Of a stretch of 64,000 bases of DNA, positions 37,048 to 45,913 are shown one piece after another. Source of the stretch: CAYPNF01 sp964411985. Its GTDB lineage: Bacteria > Verrucomicrobiota > Verrucomicrobiia > Limisphaerales > J093. Under the pieces are notes generated by a model. The model had not been told where the DNA came from and made no database searches. It worked only from the letters and a program-made list of their open reading frames with translations. The first letter of the stretch is position 1. Each line of letters opens with the position of its first letter. The stretch is taken from the NCBI GenBank assembly GCA_964411985.1, contig CAYPNF010000002.1, forward strand, positions 231,828-295,827, read 5' to 3'. The position numbers and the translations under genes are program-made.

Positions 37048-38400
37048 TCAGGCCGGGTTGAGGTATTCGCGCGGGAACTTCCACGGGGCTCGATACTCGG
37101 GAATGGCCAGGCGGGCCGCTTCGGGGTCGCCCACAATCGATTCCGTGGCGGGGTCAAAACGGATGGATCGACCCAGTTTCAGAGACAGGAGGCTCAGGAC
37201 GATCGGGATATCCACCCGCAGGTGATAGTTCACGTCGCAAGTGGTAGCTTTACGTGATTTGATAGAGTCGAGCCATTCGCGTTCGTGGCCAGGCGAGGAC
37301 GGAATGCTGGCTGGAGGGGCTTCCTTGCCTTCCATGCGTTTTCCTTCGGCCAGAACCCGGTACATGTTGTAGTTTGCGTAAAGAGTTCCGTTGGTCCCGT
37401 GGAAGTAGATGCCCAACCGACGCTCCGGATCCTGCGACTTCATGAGGAAATCATAGCTGTTGGTCAGGGAGGACATCCAGGTCATCGTGGTCTTGGGGTA
37501 TTGCCACAGGACCTCGTGATGGTCATAGGCGTCGCCATCGTCCTGGAGCACGTAGCGTCCGCCTGCCGAGCTCACCATGGTGGGGTAACCCAGATCCAGG
37601 GCCCAGATCGGCAGATCAATGATATGGGGTGCCATTCCCGGAGTCCAACCACCGCTGTAGGCCATCCAGGAGGAGTGGTAGTAGGCATCGGTGGCGAGGA
37701 TCGAGTTGTAGGGGCATTTCGCTGCGGGACCGCACCAGGCCTCCCAGTCGAGACCTGCGGGCACATCGGACTTCGGCGCGTGCCCTACACCGTCGGGCGA
37801 CTGGTTCATGACATTGAAAGTGCGTACGGTGCCAACGCGGCCGAGGAGCCCCGCGCGAAGGTACTCCACCACGCGTCGGTAATTGTCGGTGGCGTGGATC
37901 TGGGTGCCTACTTGGGAGATGGTGCCGTGTTTCTTGACGGCGTTGCGCACCGCCAGGCTCTCCGCCAGGTGGAGGGTCATCGGTTTCTGCAGGTAAAGAT
38001 CCTTCTTTGCCTCGCAGACGGCGATGGCCTGGAGGGTGTGCCAATGAGGCGGGGTGGCAACAATCACTCCATCGAGCTCCTTGCTGGCGAGCATCTCGCG
38101 GTAATCCGCATATCCCTTACAGGTGTCTTTGAACTGGGCTACGACCGAATCCCGTCGTGCTTTCCAGGCATCGCAGGCTGCGGTGACTACCACATCCTTG
38201 TGCTGGGCACAGTTGTTCAGATTGGATCGCCCCATGCCGCCGCAGCCGAGCAAACCGATTCGCACTCGCTCGCTTGGAGGGGGCGTACCCTCGGCCCCCA
38301 GGACGGTGGCGGGGATGAGGGAAGGCATCACGAGAGCGATGCTTGCTGAGGTTTTGAGGAAGGCACGACGGGTGGTGTTGTTGTGGTCTGTTGTGGTCAT
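37048..38400 (-). CDS. Gfo/Idh/MocA-family oxidoreductase with Tat signal
   Basis: The 450-residue protein begins with a twin-arginine signal (TTRRAFLKTSASIALV), so the folded cofactor-containing enzyme is exported. The Rossmann motif is GLLGCGGMGRSNL (about residue 50), followed by DGVIVATPPHWHTLQA and the EKP-like motif, here QKPMTLHL. The C-terminal part resembles glycosyl-hydrolase-type Gfo/Idh proteins frequent in Planctomycetes and Verrucomicrobia. Such enzymes oxidise or epimerise sugars and commonly pair with DUF1080 hydrolases. The start at 38400 (MTTTDH) is preferred over 38424. Confidence 0.88.
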   Translation of the reverse strand: MTTTDHNNTTRRAFLKTSASIALVMPSLIPATVLGAEGTPPPSERVRIGLLGCGGMGRSNLNNCAQHKDVVVTAACDAWKARRDSVVAQFKDTCKGYADYREMLASKELDGVIVATPPHWHTLQAIAVCEAKKDLYLQKPMTLHLAESLAVRNAVKKHGTISQVGTQIHATDNYRRVVEYLRAGLLGRVGTVRTFNVMNQSPDGVGHAPKSDVPAGLDWEAWCGPAAKCPYNSILATDAYYHSSWMAYSGGWTPGMAPHIIDLPIWALDLGYPTMVSSAGGRYVLQDDGDAYDHHEVLWQYPKTTMTWMSSLTNSYDFLMKSQDPERRLGIYFHGTNGTLYANYNMYRVLAEGKRMEGKEAPPASIPSSPGHEREWLDSIKSRKATTCDVNYHLRVDIPIVLSLLSLKLGRSIRFDPATESIVGDPEAARLAIPEYRAPWKFPREYLNPA

Positions 38401-38709
38401 GTGGCTATGATCGATCATTCCCACAAATCCCTGCTATTGGCGAGCAGTTTTGTAGGGGGCTGGCGTCCTCGCTCCGGATACCAGTCGAGGGCGTGTCGCA
38501 TGGTCCGTGGGCGCGGGGAGAGATAAGAAAGTGCCCTTTGGCGAGGGGTATCCCACGTTTCCAAGCAAGAACTTAAGCCCCTGAGGGTTTTCCTTACGGG
38601 AAGACTCTAGCAATTTGGGCTACACTACCCTGATCGTGATTCCGATATACCCTGCAAAAGCACTTTGCTGCTTGAGCCTTAGCTGCTATAAACGAGCTCT
38701 ATTCAGCAT
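38401..38709. other. Divergent intergenic region with a possible promoter
   Basis: This stretch of about 310 bp separates the oxidoreductase from the hybrid kinase. TTGCTG (38665-38670), a 16-nt spacer and TATAAA (38687-38692) form a plausible + strand promoter. Transcription would start only about 11 nt before the TTG at 38710, so the kinase mRNA would have a very short leader. Confidence 0.35.
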
Positions 38710-41448
38710 TTGAAGCAACCTGCCATTTCAACGCCGACGCCAACTCGCGAGCCTTACAAGGTCTTCGTGGTGTTGCTGATGGCCGCGTGGACGCTGGTGG
38801 TGGCGGGTTCTTTGGCCTGGAATCTATCCCAATATCGACGCCACTTGGAGCACCTGGCATTGGAGACGACCCGTGCGCTTTTTGCCAAGGATCTGCTGTA
38901 TCGGGAGTGGGCCTCGTCCCATGGTGGGGTCTATGTGCCGGTCTCCACCAATACCCCTGCCAATCCGCATCTCAAGCATGCGGAGCGGGACATTACCACG
39001 CCAAGCGGGCGGCGGTTGACGCTGATGAATCCAGCGTACATGACTCGCCAGGTGTTCGAACTTCAGGACCAGAAGCTGGGTGCCCGCGGGCATATTACGA
39101 GCCTGAACCCGATTCGTCCGGAGAACCAGCCAGATGAATGGGAAGCAGAGGCCTTGGCTGCGTTTGAGCGGAACGTGGGAGAGTATGTGACGAATTTCAC
39201 GGTCGGGGGCTCGAATTACGTGCGGATGATGAGGCCGCTGGTGACGAAACAATCCTGCCTGTATTGCCATGCCTCGCAGGGATACAAGGTCGGGCAAGTT
39301 CGGGGTGGAATCAGTGTGTCGGCCGGGTTTCCCGTCGAAAACGGGGCGGAGGTACGTCGCAGCATGGTGCTGGCTCACGGCATCTTTTGGTTCCTGGGAA
39401 TGGCCGGCCTGGGTATGGGAGCGGGCCGCATGAGGCGGCATGTGCGTGCCCGCCAGTTGGCCGAGGAGGAAATGCTGCGGGCCAAAGAGGCGGCGGAAGA
39501 GGCGAATCGGGCAAAGAGCGCGTTCTTGGCAGTGATGAGCCATGAAATCCGCACTCCGATGAACGGGGTGATTGGCATGACCAGCCTGCTTTTGGACACG
39601 GACTTGAGTGTGCAGCAACGCAGCTATGCAGAGACGGTGCGGAGCAGCGGTGAGAGTCTCCTCGGGCTCATCAACGATATTCTGGATTTTTCCAAGATCG
39701 AGGCGGGCAAGATGGACTTGGAGGAGCAACCCTTCGTGTTGCGCGATTGTGTGGAGAGCGCGCTGGATTTGATCTCGGCACGTGCGGCGGAGAAGAAGGT
39801 GGAATTGGCCTACACGGTGGATTCCCGTGTGCCTGCTGTGGTGGTGGGGGATGTTGCAAGAATTCGCCAGGTATTGCTGAACTTGCTGGGCAACGCGGTG
39901 AAGTTCACGGAGTCGGGTGAGGTGGTCCTTTCGGTTTGCCTTGAGGAGACACCCCCTATGGCGCCCTCAGATGCACGGGTTTGCCTGCTCTTTTCAGTCA
40001 GAGACACTGGCATCGGCATTCGCCCGGACCAGATCGAGCGACTTTTCCAGTCTTTCACCCAAGCAGACAGTTCCACCACGAGAAAGTACGGGGGCACAGG
40101 GCTGGGCCTTGCGATCTGCAAGCGATTGGTGGAGCTGATGGGCGGGAGGATCTGGGTGGAAAGCCAACCCGGCAAGGGCAGCCATTTCCAGTTCACGATT
40201 CCTGCGAGGATTGCCCCTGTACCTCTGGTCTCCTACCCGCAGCCCAACGCGGTTGTCCTCGAGGGGAAGAGAGTTTTGGTCGTGGACGATAACGCGACGA
40301 ATCGCATGATTCTGACCGTCCAAACCCGTTCTTGGGGGATGAAACCGAGAGATACCGCCTCTCCTCGGGAAGGACTGAGTTGGGTCCAACAGGGTGATCC
40401 GTTCGACGTGGCTATCCTCGACGTCATGATGCCGGAGCTGGATGGAGTGGCCCTCCTGGCGGAGATACGGAAGGTTCGTGACTGTGCGCAGCTCCCCGTA
40501 GTCCTGCTGACTTCGCTGGGGTGGAAGGATCCCAACGCTGCGGCGCTGGGGATCTCCGGGCAACTCAACAAGCCAATCAAGCCTTCACAACTCCAGGATG
40601 CACTCCTGTCCGCTTTGGTGCCCTTGGCTGCACCCGGGAGCGCTCCGCCAAGATCTGAACCAGTCCCACCGAGCCCGACCTCCAGTCTCCGAATTCTCGT
40701 GGCAGAAGATCATCCGGTGAACCAGAAGATCGCTCTCATGATGCTCTCCAAGCTTGGGTATCGGGCCGAGGTGGTCGCCAATGGGCTTGAGGCTTTGGAG
40801 GCACTCCAACGCCAGCAGTACGATGTGGTCTTGCTCGACGTACAAATGCCTGAGATGGACGGCCTAGAGACCGCCCGCCAGGTCGTGGCTCGGTACCCGT
40901 CGACGCAGCGGCCCCGGATGATCGCCATGACAGCGAATGCGATGCAGGGTGATCGCGAGGCGTGTCTGGCCGCAGGGATGGATGACTATCTAAGCAAGCC
41001 CATGCAGATCGAGGAACTGCGGACGCGACTCGAACAAGCCTCCCGGGAGGTGGCTCCGCGACCTCAGCCTGCCCCAGAGACTTTCCATACGATGGATTGG
41101 GCGGTCCTGGATTCCCTTCGCTCCGGGGATGAGGAAGGGGCCGCGGTCGTGGGGGATTTGGTCCGCCTCTACCTGGAACAGGTCCCCGTTTCTTTGACGT
41201 CGGCTTCGGAGGCGCTGGCTCGGAACGAAGCCGAGGGAGTTGCCAGAGCGCTCCATCGCGTGCGAGGGAGCTCCAGCATGGTGGGAGCCTCGCGCTTGGC
41301 CCACCTCTGTGAAGAACAGGAACGGCGCGCAAGGGAAGGGGACTTGTCAGCGGCCATGGCTGGGGGCTTGCAGGCGGTCTGGGACGAGTTCGAGCGAGTG
41401 AAAGCCGCTCTGCCCAAAGGGGGTGGCCCTGTCCAGACAGTCGCCTAG
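38710..41448 (+). CDS. Hybrid kinase with DUF3365 haem-type sensor (TM-DUF3365-HisKA-HATPase-REC-REC-Hpt)
   Basis: The 912-residue protein has TM1 at about 17-38, a periplasmic DUF3365-type sensor with a CxxCH haem motif (CLYCH, residues 183-187), TM2 at about 222-240, HisKA with VMSHEIRTPMNG (His about 277), an ATPase domain (GTGLGLAICKRL), two receivers (acceptors in AILDVMMPELDG and VLLDVQMPEMDG) and a C-terminal Hpt domain (HRVRGSSSMVG). This is a complete BarA-like phosphorelay in one protein. A covalent haem suggests sensing of redox state, O2 or NO. The start is a TTG at 38710 without a good ribosome site. No separate DNA-binding partner lies nearby. Confidence 0.9.
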   Translation: MKQPAISTPTPTREPYKVFVVLLMAAWTLVVAGSLAWNLSQYRRHLEHLALETTRALFAKDLLYREWASSHGGVYVPVSTNTPANPHLKHAERDITTPSGRRLTLMNPAYMTRQVFELQDQKLGARGHITSLNPIRPENQPDEWEAEALAAFERNVGEYVTNFTVGGSNYVRMMRPLVTKQSCLYCHASQGYKVGQVRGGISVSAGFPVENGAEVRRSMVLAHGIFWFLGMAGLGMGAGRMRRHVRARQLAEEEMLRAKEAAEEANRAKSAFLAVMSHEIRTPMNGVIGMTSLLLDTDLSVQQRSYAETVRSSGESLLGLINDILDFSKIEAGKMDLEEQPFVLRDCVESALDLISARAAEKKVELAYTVDSRVPAVVVGDVARIRQVLLNLLGNAVKFTESGEVVLSVCLEETPPMAPSDARVCLLFSVRDTGIGIRPDQIERLFQSFTQADSSTTRKYGGTGLGLAICKRLVELMGGRIWVESQPGKGSHFQFTIPARIAPVPLVSYPQPNAVVLEGKRVLVVDDNATNRMILTVQTRSWGMKPRDTASPREGLSWVQQGDPFDVAILDVMMPELDGVALLAEIRKVRDCAQLPVVLLTSLGWKDPNAAALGISGQLNKPIKPSQLQDALLSALVPLAAPGSAPPRSEPVPPSPTSSLRILVAEDHPVNQKIALMMLSKLGYRAEVVANGLEALEALQRQQYDVVLLDVQMPEMDGLETARQVVARYPSTQRPRMIAMTANAMQGDREACLAAGMDDYLSKPMQIEELRTRLEQASREVAPRPQPAPETFHTMDWAVLDSLRSGDEEGAAVVGDLVRLYLEQVPVSLTSASEALARNEAEGVARALHRVRGSSSMVGASRLAHLCEEQERRAREGDLSAAMAGGLQAVWDEFERVKAALPKGGGPVQTVA

Positions 41449-41528
41449 GCTGGGCGATTTGCCCAAGCGTCCCGTAATCCTGCTTGCCATCGAGAGGCCT
41501 TTTCAGAGATTCTAAAGGCCATAAACCT

Positions 41529-42458
41529 ATGGCATCGAAACTCGCCACCGGACGCTCTCGGACGCCTTCCGCGCTCTTCAATCTCAACGGTTTCATCGCG
41601 GAAAGCACCGAACAGGTGAATTGCGCCCTGGACCGATTTCTCCCCAAGGAACGGGTTAAACCCGCCACCATTCACAAAGCGATGCGGTATTCCCTTTTTG
41701 CCGGGGGAAAGCGGATGCGTCCTGCGCTTTGCCTCGCGGCGAACGCTGCGTGCGGCGGCGTGGCCGAAGACGCTTTCCCCGCAGCCTGTGCGGTGGAGTG
41801 TATCCATACCTATTCCCTCATCCATGACGACCTTCCTGCCATGGACAACGATGACTATCGCCGGGGGAAACTGACCAACCACAAGGTGTTTGGAGAAGGA
41901 ATCGCTGTCCTCGCGGGCGATGCTTTGCTGACGCAGGCTTTCGAAATCCTGGCCCAGGCCAAGGAATTCCCGCGATACAATCATCGCACCCTAATCCTGG
42001 AGCTTAGCCGGGCCGCTGGGTCCCTGCAGCTGATCGCCGGGCAGGTGGCGGACCTGGAAGGGGAGGGGAAGACCGTGTCCGCACAGCAACTGAGGTACAT
42101 TCACGAGCGAAAGACCTCCGCCCTCTTGTGCTGCTCAGTCAGGTTGGGTGGAATGAGTGCCAATTGTACCCCAGGCCAGTTGCAGGCCCTCACCCAGTTT
42201 GGCTACTGCGTCGGTCTCGCTTTTCAGATTATCGACGATATCCTGGATGTGACGCAGACCAGCGAGAAACTGGGAAAGACGGCGGGCAAGGACACCGCCG
42301 CCAAGAAAGCGACCTACCCAGCGATTGTCGGCATGGAGAAATCCCGGAAGATGGCTGCCGACCTCACCGCGAAGGCGTACGGTGCGCTGAAGGCCTTCCG
42401 GGGGCGTGCCACTGCGCTGGAAGGCCTTGCTCGCTTCCTACTCGAGCGAGACCATTAG
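41529..42458 (+). CDS. ispA: Polyprenyl (farnesyl/geranylgeranyl) diphosphate synthase
   Basis: The enzyme condenses isopentenyl and allylic diphosphates to C15-C20 isoprenoid precursors. The 309-residue protein has GGKRMRPAL, the first Asp-rich motif DDLPAMDNDDYRRGK (about residue 100) and the second motif FQIIDDILDV (about 235), plus NHKVFGE and GDALLTQAFE, which match the IspA group. The ATG at 41529 is preferred; an in-frame ATG at 41484 lacks conservation. Product chain length cannot be decided by eye. Confidence 0.92.
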   Translation: MASKLATGRSRTPSALFNLNGFIAESTEQVNCALDRFLPKERVKPATIHKAMRYSLFAGGKRMRPALCLAANAACGGVAEDAFPAACAVECIHTYSLIHDDLPAMDNDDYRRGKLTNHKVFGEGIAVLAGDALLTQAFEILAQAKEFPRYNHRTLILELSRAAGSLQLIAGQVADLEGEGKTVSAQQLRYIHERKTSALLCCSVRLGGMSANCTPGQLQALTQFGYCVGLAFQIIDDILDVTQTSEKLGKTAGKDTAAKKATYPAIVGMEKSRKMAADLTAKAYGALKAFRGRATALEGLARFLLERDH

Positions 42459-42531
42459 GCAAACCCGACCCTCACCTGCACTGAACAGGGAGCGGAGTTG
42501 CAGCAACGGTCGGGGGAATGGCTGGCCGAAC

Positions 42532-43920
42532 TCACGTGTTCCCATAGTGCGCGTCCACGCGCGCGGAAACATCCCGGTATCCAACGTCGACCTCGTAGAT
42601 TTGTTTGAACTGCTCGATGGCGTCATCCTTCTTGCCCAAGGCATCCAGCGAAACGCCGAGGGCGTAGAGAAGCTCCTTTTTCTCGTCGTCAAAGAGTGCC
42701 TTTTCTTTGATGGCGTTCTGAAAGGTGCGCGCTGCCAGGTCATGCATACGGCGTTGGGCAAAGCACAAGCCGAGGTAGTACAGGGACTGAATCCGTTTGC
42801 TTGGGTTGTTCTGCGCTTTCTGCAACTCTTGGATGGCTTCCTGGATGCGTCCTGACTGAAATAGGAGTTGCCCGTATTCGAATCGCAGGGTGAGGTCGCT
42901 GGGGTAACGCTCCAGACGGCGCTTGCAGTCGCTCAGCACAAATTCCTGTCTTTCTTTCTCCAGGGCCTGGAGCTGCTCTGCGTAATCCTCTGCGTTGCTG
43001 TCCAGTTGGGAAATGGCATATTCAAGGCGCTTCACCTTGGTCTCGGAGACCGCTTGCTCCAAGGAAGAATCGCCGGCCTCTCGGGCTGCCAACTTCTCAT
43101 AATACTCCAAAGCAGCATCGAAGTTCTTCTGCTGGGCGTAAAGCTCCGCGATGGATCGCAGCAGACGCGTATTGTCAGGTTCTGTCGCCAGTCGGCTCAG
43201 GTACTCCTCTAAAAGGCTTGCGGAGAGGTCCGCAGACTTATGGTCTCGCTTCTCCTGCTCCAGGGTCACGGCTCCTTTCTTGTCCTTCAGAATGTCCCGG
43301 TAGGAACCTTCTCCGCCTGAAAGAGCCCCATACCCCCCTTCGGAGAGTGTGCGGTCGGCAGACACGTTTTTGAGGGCCTGGTAGATTTCGGAGTCGTCCG
43401 GGAAAGCTGCCACCAACTCCGCCATCAGGCTTTCGGCCTTTGCCCCCTCACCGATTTTGGAAAGGGCCTGCGCCAGTTTCAGAGCCAGGTCCCGGTCGCG
43501 TGGCGCTTGCTTGAACGCGATTTCCAGCGAGAGCACGGCGGTCTTGGGAAAGCCGACGGCAAGGGCCGCATCAGCTATCACCTTGTGAGCCGAGAGGTTA
43601 TGTGGATCGTTGTTGAGAACGCCCTCGGCCAAACGTAGCGCTTCCAGGGGATGATTCCGCAGCGCTACTTGGGCTTGCATCACCTTGGGATTGGTGGATC
43701 CCAGCATCTTCTTGAAGAAACCTCCGCCTCCAGCACCGGCCTTCTTGAATTGAGTGGCCCGCAGAGCCTCACGGCATTCATAGAATCCAGGCTCTTGTTC
43801 CAGGACCAAAGTCAGTATCTGGACCGCATAGTCCAGGTTGTTCCGCTCAAACGCGGTCCTTCCTTTCTCGTATTGCTCGCGGCTCGCCCGCGATACGTCG
43901 CTTAAGGACTTTTCTGGCAT
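42532..43920 (-). CDS. Tetratricopeptide-repeat protein
   Basis: The 462-residue soluble protein has several TPR units, for instance GRTAFERNNLDYAVQILTLV near the N-terminus, LYAQQKNFDAALEYYEKLA near 265, GQLLFQSGRIQEAIQELQKA near 370 and LGVSLDALGKKDDAIEQFKQ near 430. A glycine-rich insert (GAGGGGFFKKMLG) and an acidic coiled region lie between them. There is no signal peptide or membrane helix. TPR proteins act as scaffolds for assemblies; the partner is not known. Confidence 0.85.
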   Translation of the reverse strand: MPEKSLSDVSRASREQYEKGRTAFERNNLDYAVQILTLVLEQEPGFYECREALRATQFKKAGAGGGGFFKKMLGSTNPKVMQAQVALRNHPLEALRLAEGVLNNDPHNLSAHKVIADAALAVGFPKTAVLSLEIAFKQAPRDRDLALKLAQALSKIGEGAKAESLMAELVAAFPDDSEIYQALKNVSADRTLSEGGYGALSGGEGSYRDILKDKKGAVTLEQEKRDHKSADLSASLLEEYLSRLATEPDNTRLLRSIAELYAQQKNFDAALEYYEKLAAREAGDSSLEQAVSETKVKRLEYAISQLDSNAEDYAEQLQALEKERQEFVLSDCKRRLERYPSDLTLRFEYGQLLFQSGRIQEAIQELQKAQNNPSKRIQSLYYLGLCFAQRRMHDLAARTFQNAIKEKALFDDEKKELLYALGVSLDALGKKDDAIEQFKQIYEVDVGYRDVSARVDAHYGNT

Positions 43921-43967
43921 GCGGTTAACTTAGGAATCTCGCGCCAGAAAATCCACAGGAAAGAGCG

Positions 43968-43993
43968 ATGCCCCCACCTCGGCATCGGGGCAT
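43968..43993 (-). terminator. Hairpin after the small zinc-finger gene
   Basis: On the minus strand ATGCCCC and GGGGCAT form a stem around a short inner segment, followed by CGCTCTTTCC. It lies between the small cysteine protein and the TPR gene and would partly terminate transcription between them. The following U-tract is weak. Confidence 0.45.
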
Positions 43994-44028
43994 AGGTGAT
44001 GCCTCGCAAAGTCGCCACCACCGCCAAG

Positions 44029-44235
44029 TTACTGTGCCAGCTCCTGAAAACCCTCTGGGACCAACTCGCCCGAGGCGCCAGATGCGCCTGGCTGATACGC
44101 AAGGGTTCGACTCTCGCGATGTCCGCAGGTGCACTTGAAATCCGCAATTTCACGACCCTTGGCCGGCTGCGCTGAAACTACCATCATTGGGGCCCCGCAA
44201 ACGGGGCAGAGAATGCTTGGAATAGATGAGTTCAT
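44029..44235 (-). CDS. Small CPVCG zinc-knuckle protein (hypothetical)
   Basis: From an ATG at 44235 the frame encodes 68 residues with CPVCGAPM and CTCGH, consistent with one four-cysteine zinc site, then a flexible tail. A longer in-frame reading upstream is arginine-rich and lacks protein character. No function can be assigned. It stands alone between the amino-sugar isomerase and the TPR gene. Confidence 0.5.
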   Translation of the reverse strand: MNSSIPSILCPVCGAPMMVVSAQPAKGREIADFKCTCGHRESRTLAYQPGASGASGELVPEGFQELAQ

Positions 44236-44348
44236 GCACCCCATTAATAGCATTACACGTGCCCTGGCGGTGGGCGTTTGGCAGCACACGGGGGGGAAAA
44301 CTAGGTGGGGGAGCCCGTCCTGCTCCCATTCTAGGGCTATCGACCCGC

Positions 44349-45113
44349 CTACACCGGCGCTTCTGACTGGTCGCCGCCGGGCATGGCCGCACGATCGCAG
44401 AAGAGGGTGGTACTCGGGTGGAGCCAAAGGAAAGAGGCCGGAAAGGAGCACCGCACCTCTTGGCGGAGCAGCGTTCGCAGAGGTTCCCGTTTGCTGGCTC
44501 CTGTGGCCAAAAGAAAGACCCTGCGGGACGCCAGCAGATCTCCCATTCCGAGGGTGAGCCCGTATTGCGGCCGAGTATGGGCCGGACCCAGCATGGAATG
44601 GCTCAGGGAAGTGGGGGAGAGTTGTGCCTCATGGGGACCAAGTTGAAGGAATTCGGCAGGTTCGTTGAAGCCTAAGTGGCCATTCAGACCCAGACCAAGA
44701 ATCGACAAATCCGCTGGACCATTTTGTTTGAGCCATCGGTCAATGCGCTGACATTCCATCGGGAGATTCGTCGGGCGGCTCTCCCAGCCAAAATACTGAT
44801 CTTCCCGGAGCCTCAGCGGTTTTAGCAGCAGCTGTCTCAGCTGGCTTTCGCAAGTGGCTGGATCGTCAAGTTCCAGTCCTCCCCATTCGTCCAGTTTTAG
44901 GATCCGCACGTTGGCGAAAAGACCTGGGCTTCTATCACCGGCCTCTGCCAGCAGTTCATAGCAGCGTGTGGGGGTGGTTCCCGTGGCCAGCACCAGCAAT
45001 GAATCAGGCTTGGCCCGTAACTGAGCGCAGACCGCGTCCGCAGCCTTTCGGCTCATGCTCTCGTGATCTGGGGTGCAACAGATCTGAATACCCGCTCCTG
45101 ATAGGTGCATCAT
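44349..45113 (-). CDS. Galactosamine/glucosamine-6-phosphate isomerase family enzyme (AgaI/NagB-like)
   Basis: The 254-residue protein has the sugar-phosphate isomerase fold: LLVLATGTTPTRCYELL, the catalytic-loop segment LKLDEWGGLELDD, a PATCESQLR segment, LSILGLGLNGHLGFNEP and PASFLWLHPS at the end. The pattern LDEW...TCE...NGHLG.NEP...SFLWLH agrees better with AgaI-type galactosamine-6-phosphate isomerases than with NagB. Either enzyme converts amino-sugar 6-phosphate to a ketose phosphate and ammonia. The context fits catabolism of amino sugars from glycans. Confidence 0.85.
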   Translation of the reverse strand: MMHLSGAGIQICCTPDHESMSRKAADAVCAQLRAKPDSLLVLATGTTPTRCYELLAEAGDRSPGLFANVRILKLDEWGGLELDDPATCESQLRQLLLKPLRLREDQYFGWESRPTNLPMECQRIDRWLKQNGPADLSILGLGLNGHLGFNEPAEFLQLGPHEAQLSPTSLSHSMLGPAHTRPQYGLTLGMGDLLASRRVFLLATGASKREPLRTLLRQEVRCSFPASFLWLHPSTTLFCDRAAMPGGDQSEAPV

Positions 45114-45398
45114 GTCAGGCTGGATAGGGTGAGGCTCGGTACAGGCAAGGCGTTACGCATGCCGCTTTTCTAGCGGAATTAACAACAGCTGCAACCATGA
45201 AACCGCCAGTGGGATTTGACCCGCTTTCCCACGATTTGGAGTACCTCGGCACCAGGGAAACGGCTTCGCTTGATGCCAAACCAGTTATGCTTTGATGACA
45301 ACCAACTCCAAGCATCGCAGGTAGCTGTGGTCCTTTCGCTTTCCTCAAAATCCGCTTGCAGACCTTCCGGTGGCTAGTACATAGTAGTCGCCTCGAGT

Positions 45399-45483
45399 GC
45401 GGATATGGTGGAATTGGCAGACACGCTACTTTGAGGTGGTAGTGCCGCAAGGCGTGCAGGTTCAAGTCCTGCTATCCGCACCA
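45399..45483 (+). tRNA. tRNA-Leu (anticodon GAG)
   Basis: The gene begins GCGGATA and closes with TATCCGC, then A and an encoded CCA (85 nt). It is a class II tRNA with a variable arm (GTGCCGCAAGGCGT). The anticodon arm CTACT/GGTAG encloses TTGAGGT, giving GAG, which reads CUC and CUU leucine codons. The T loop is TTCAAGT. Confidence 0.95.
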
Positions 45484-45772
45484 TCTTTCTTTTCTTTACC
45501 CCTCCGCATTCATTTTGCTCTTACCACTATGCCATGCGGGGAGAGAGCGAGGCAGCCTCCCAGGCCGGTCACAGCCCGAAGGAAGTTTGGGTAGTTGAAG
45601 CGGACAGGATGCACAGAATGGAAAGGATGAGGAGCGGGCGAAGCCATAAAGCCATACCATCCTGCAGATCCTGTCATCCTGTCTCCCCGTTCATGCCCTC
45701 GTCGCAGCCTTAGTCGCAACCTTTGTCGACTGCGTTCAGGCCCTGCCGCGCAAGGGGGCCTCTTTTTCGCAC
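45484..45772. other. Intergenic region with an inverted repeat
   Basis: No gene is seen. GACAGGATG (45603-45611) is complementary to CATCCTGTC (45675-45683), and further ATCCTG/GGATG copies occur between them. This looks like a noncoding hairpin or dispersed repeat of the 'catcctgtcatcctgtc' type. Confidence 0.4.
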
Positions 45773-45800
45773 TTGAACTTGCGGGCAGTTATCGTATAAT
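45773..45800 (+). promoter_or_regulatory. Strong sigma-70 promoter
   Basis: TTGAAC (45773-45778), a 16-nt spacer and a perfect TATAAT (45795-45800). The predicted start near 45807 gives a 14-nt leader to the short ORF at 45821. It drives the leader and the beta-helix hydrolase. Confidence 0.7.
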
Positions 45801-45820
45801 GATTTCACCGTAAGAGGCTT

Positions 45821-45913
45821 ATGAAGAAGAAGAGGAAAGGTCATTATACCAACCGATGGTTCGCTGAATCAAATGATTGGGCCAAACTCCGTAACCTATG
45901 CCCTCGCCGATGA
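45821..45913 (+). CDS. 30-residue leader ORF overlapping the beta-helix hydrolase
   Basis: ATG at 45821 follows AGAGG after a short gap. The frame encodes 30 residues (begins MKKKRKGHYTNRWF) and its TGA (45911-45913) overlaps the ATG at 45910 of the next gene as ATGA. This is the arrangement of a translationally coupled leader peptide. No Cys/His/Trp run typical of amino-acid attenuation is obvious, though three lysines and two arginines follow the start. It may only serve to load ribosomes. Confidence 0.4.
   Translation: MKKKRKGHYTNRWFAESNDWAKLRNLCPRR

Noticed and set aside
37285..38349. Plus-strand frame of 354 codons opposite the Gfo/Idh oxidoreductase
   Set aside because: It is a shadow of a well-supported gene, with no start signal or recognisable fold.
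38787..39137. Alternative frames within the hybrid kinase
   Set aside because: They are out of frame with all recognised domains of the kinase and show shadow composition.
45115..45398. Small genes between the isomerase and tRNA-Leu
   Set aside because: The frames there have no ribosome site or protein-like pattern.
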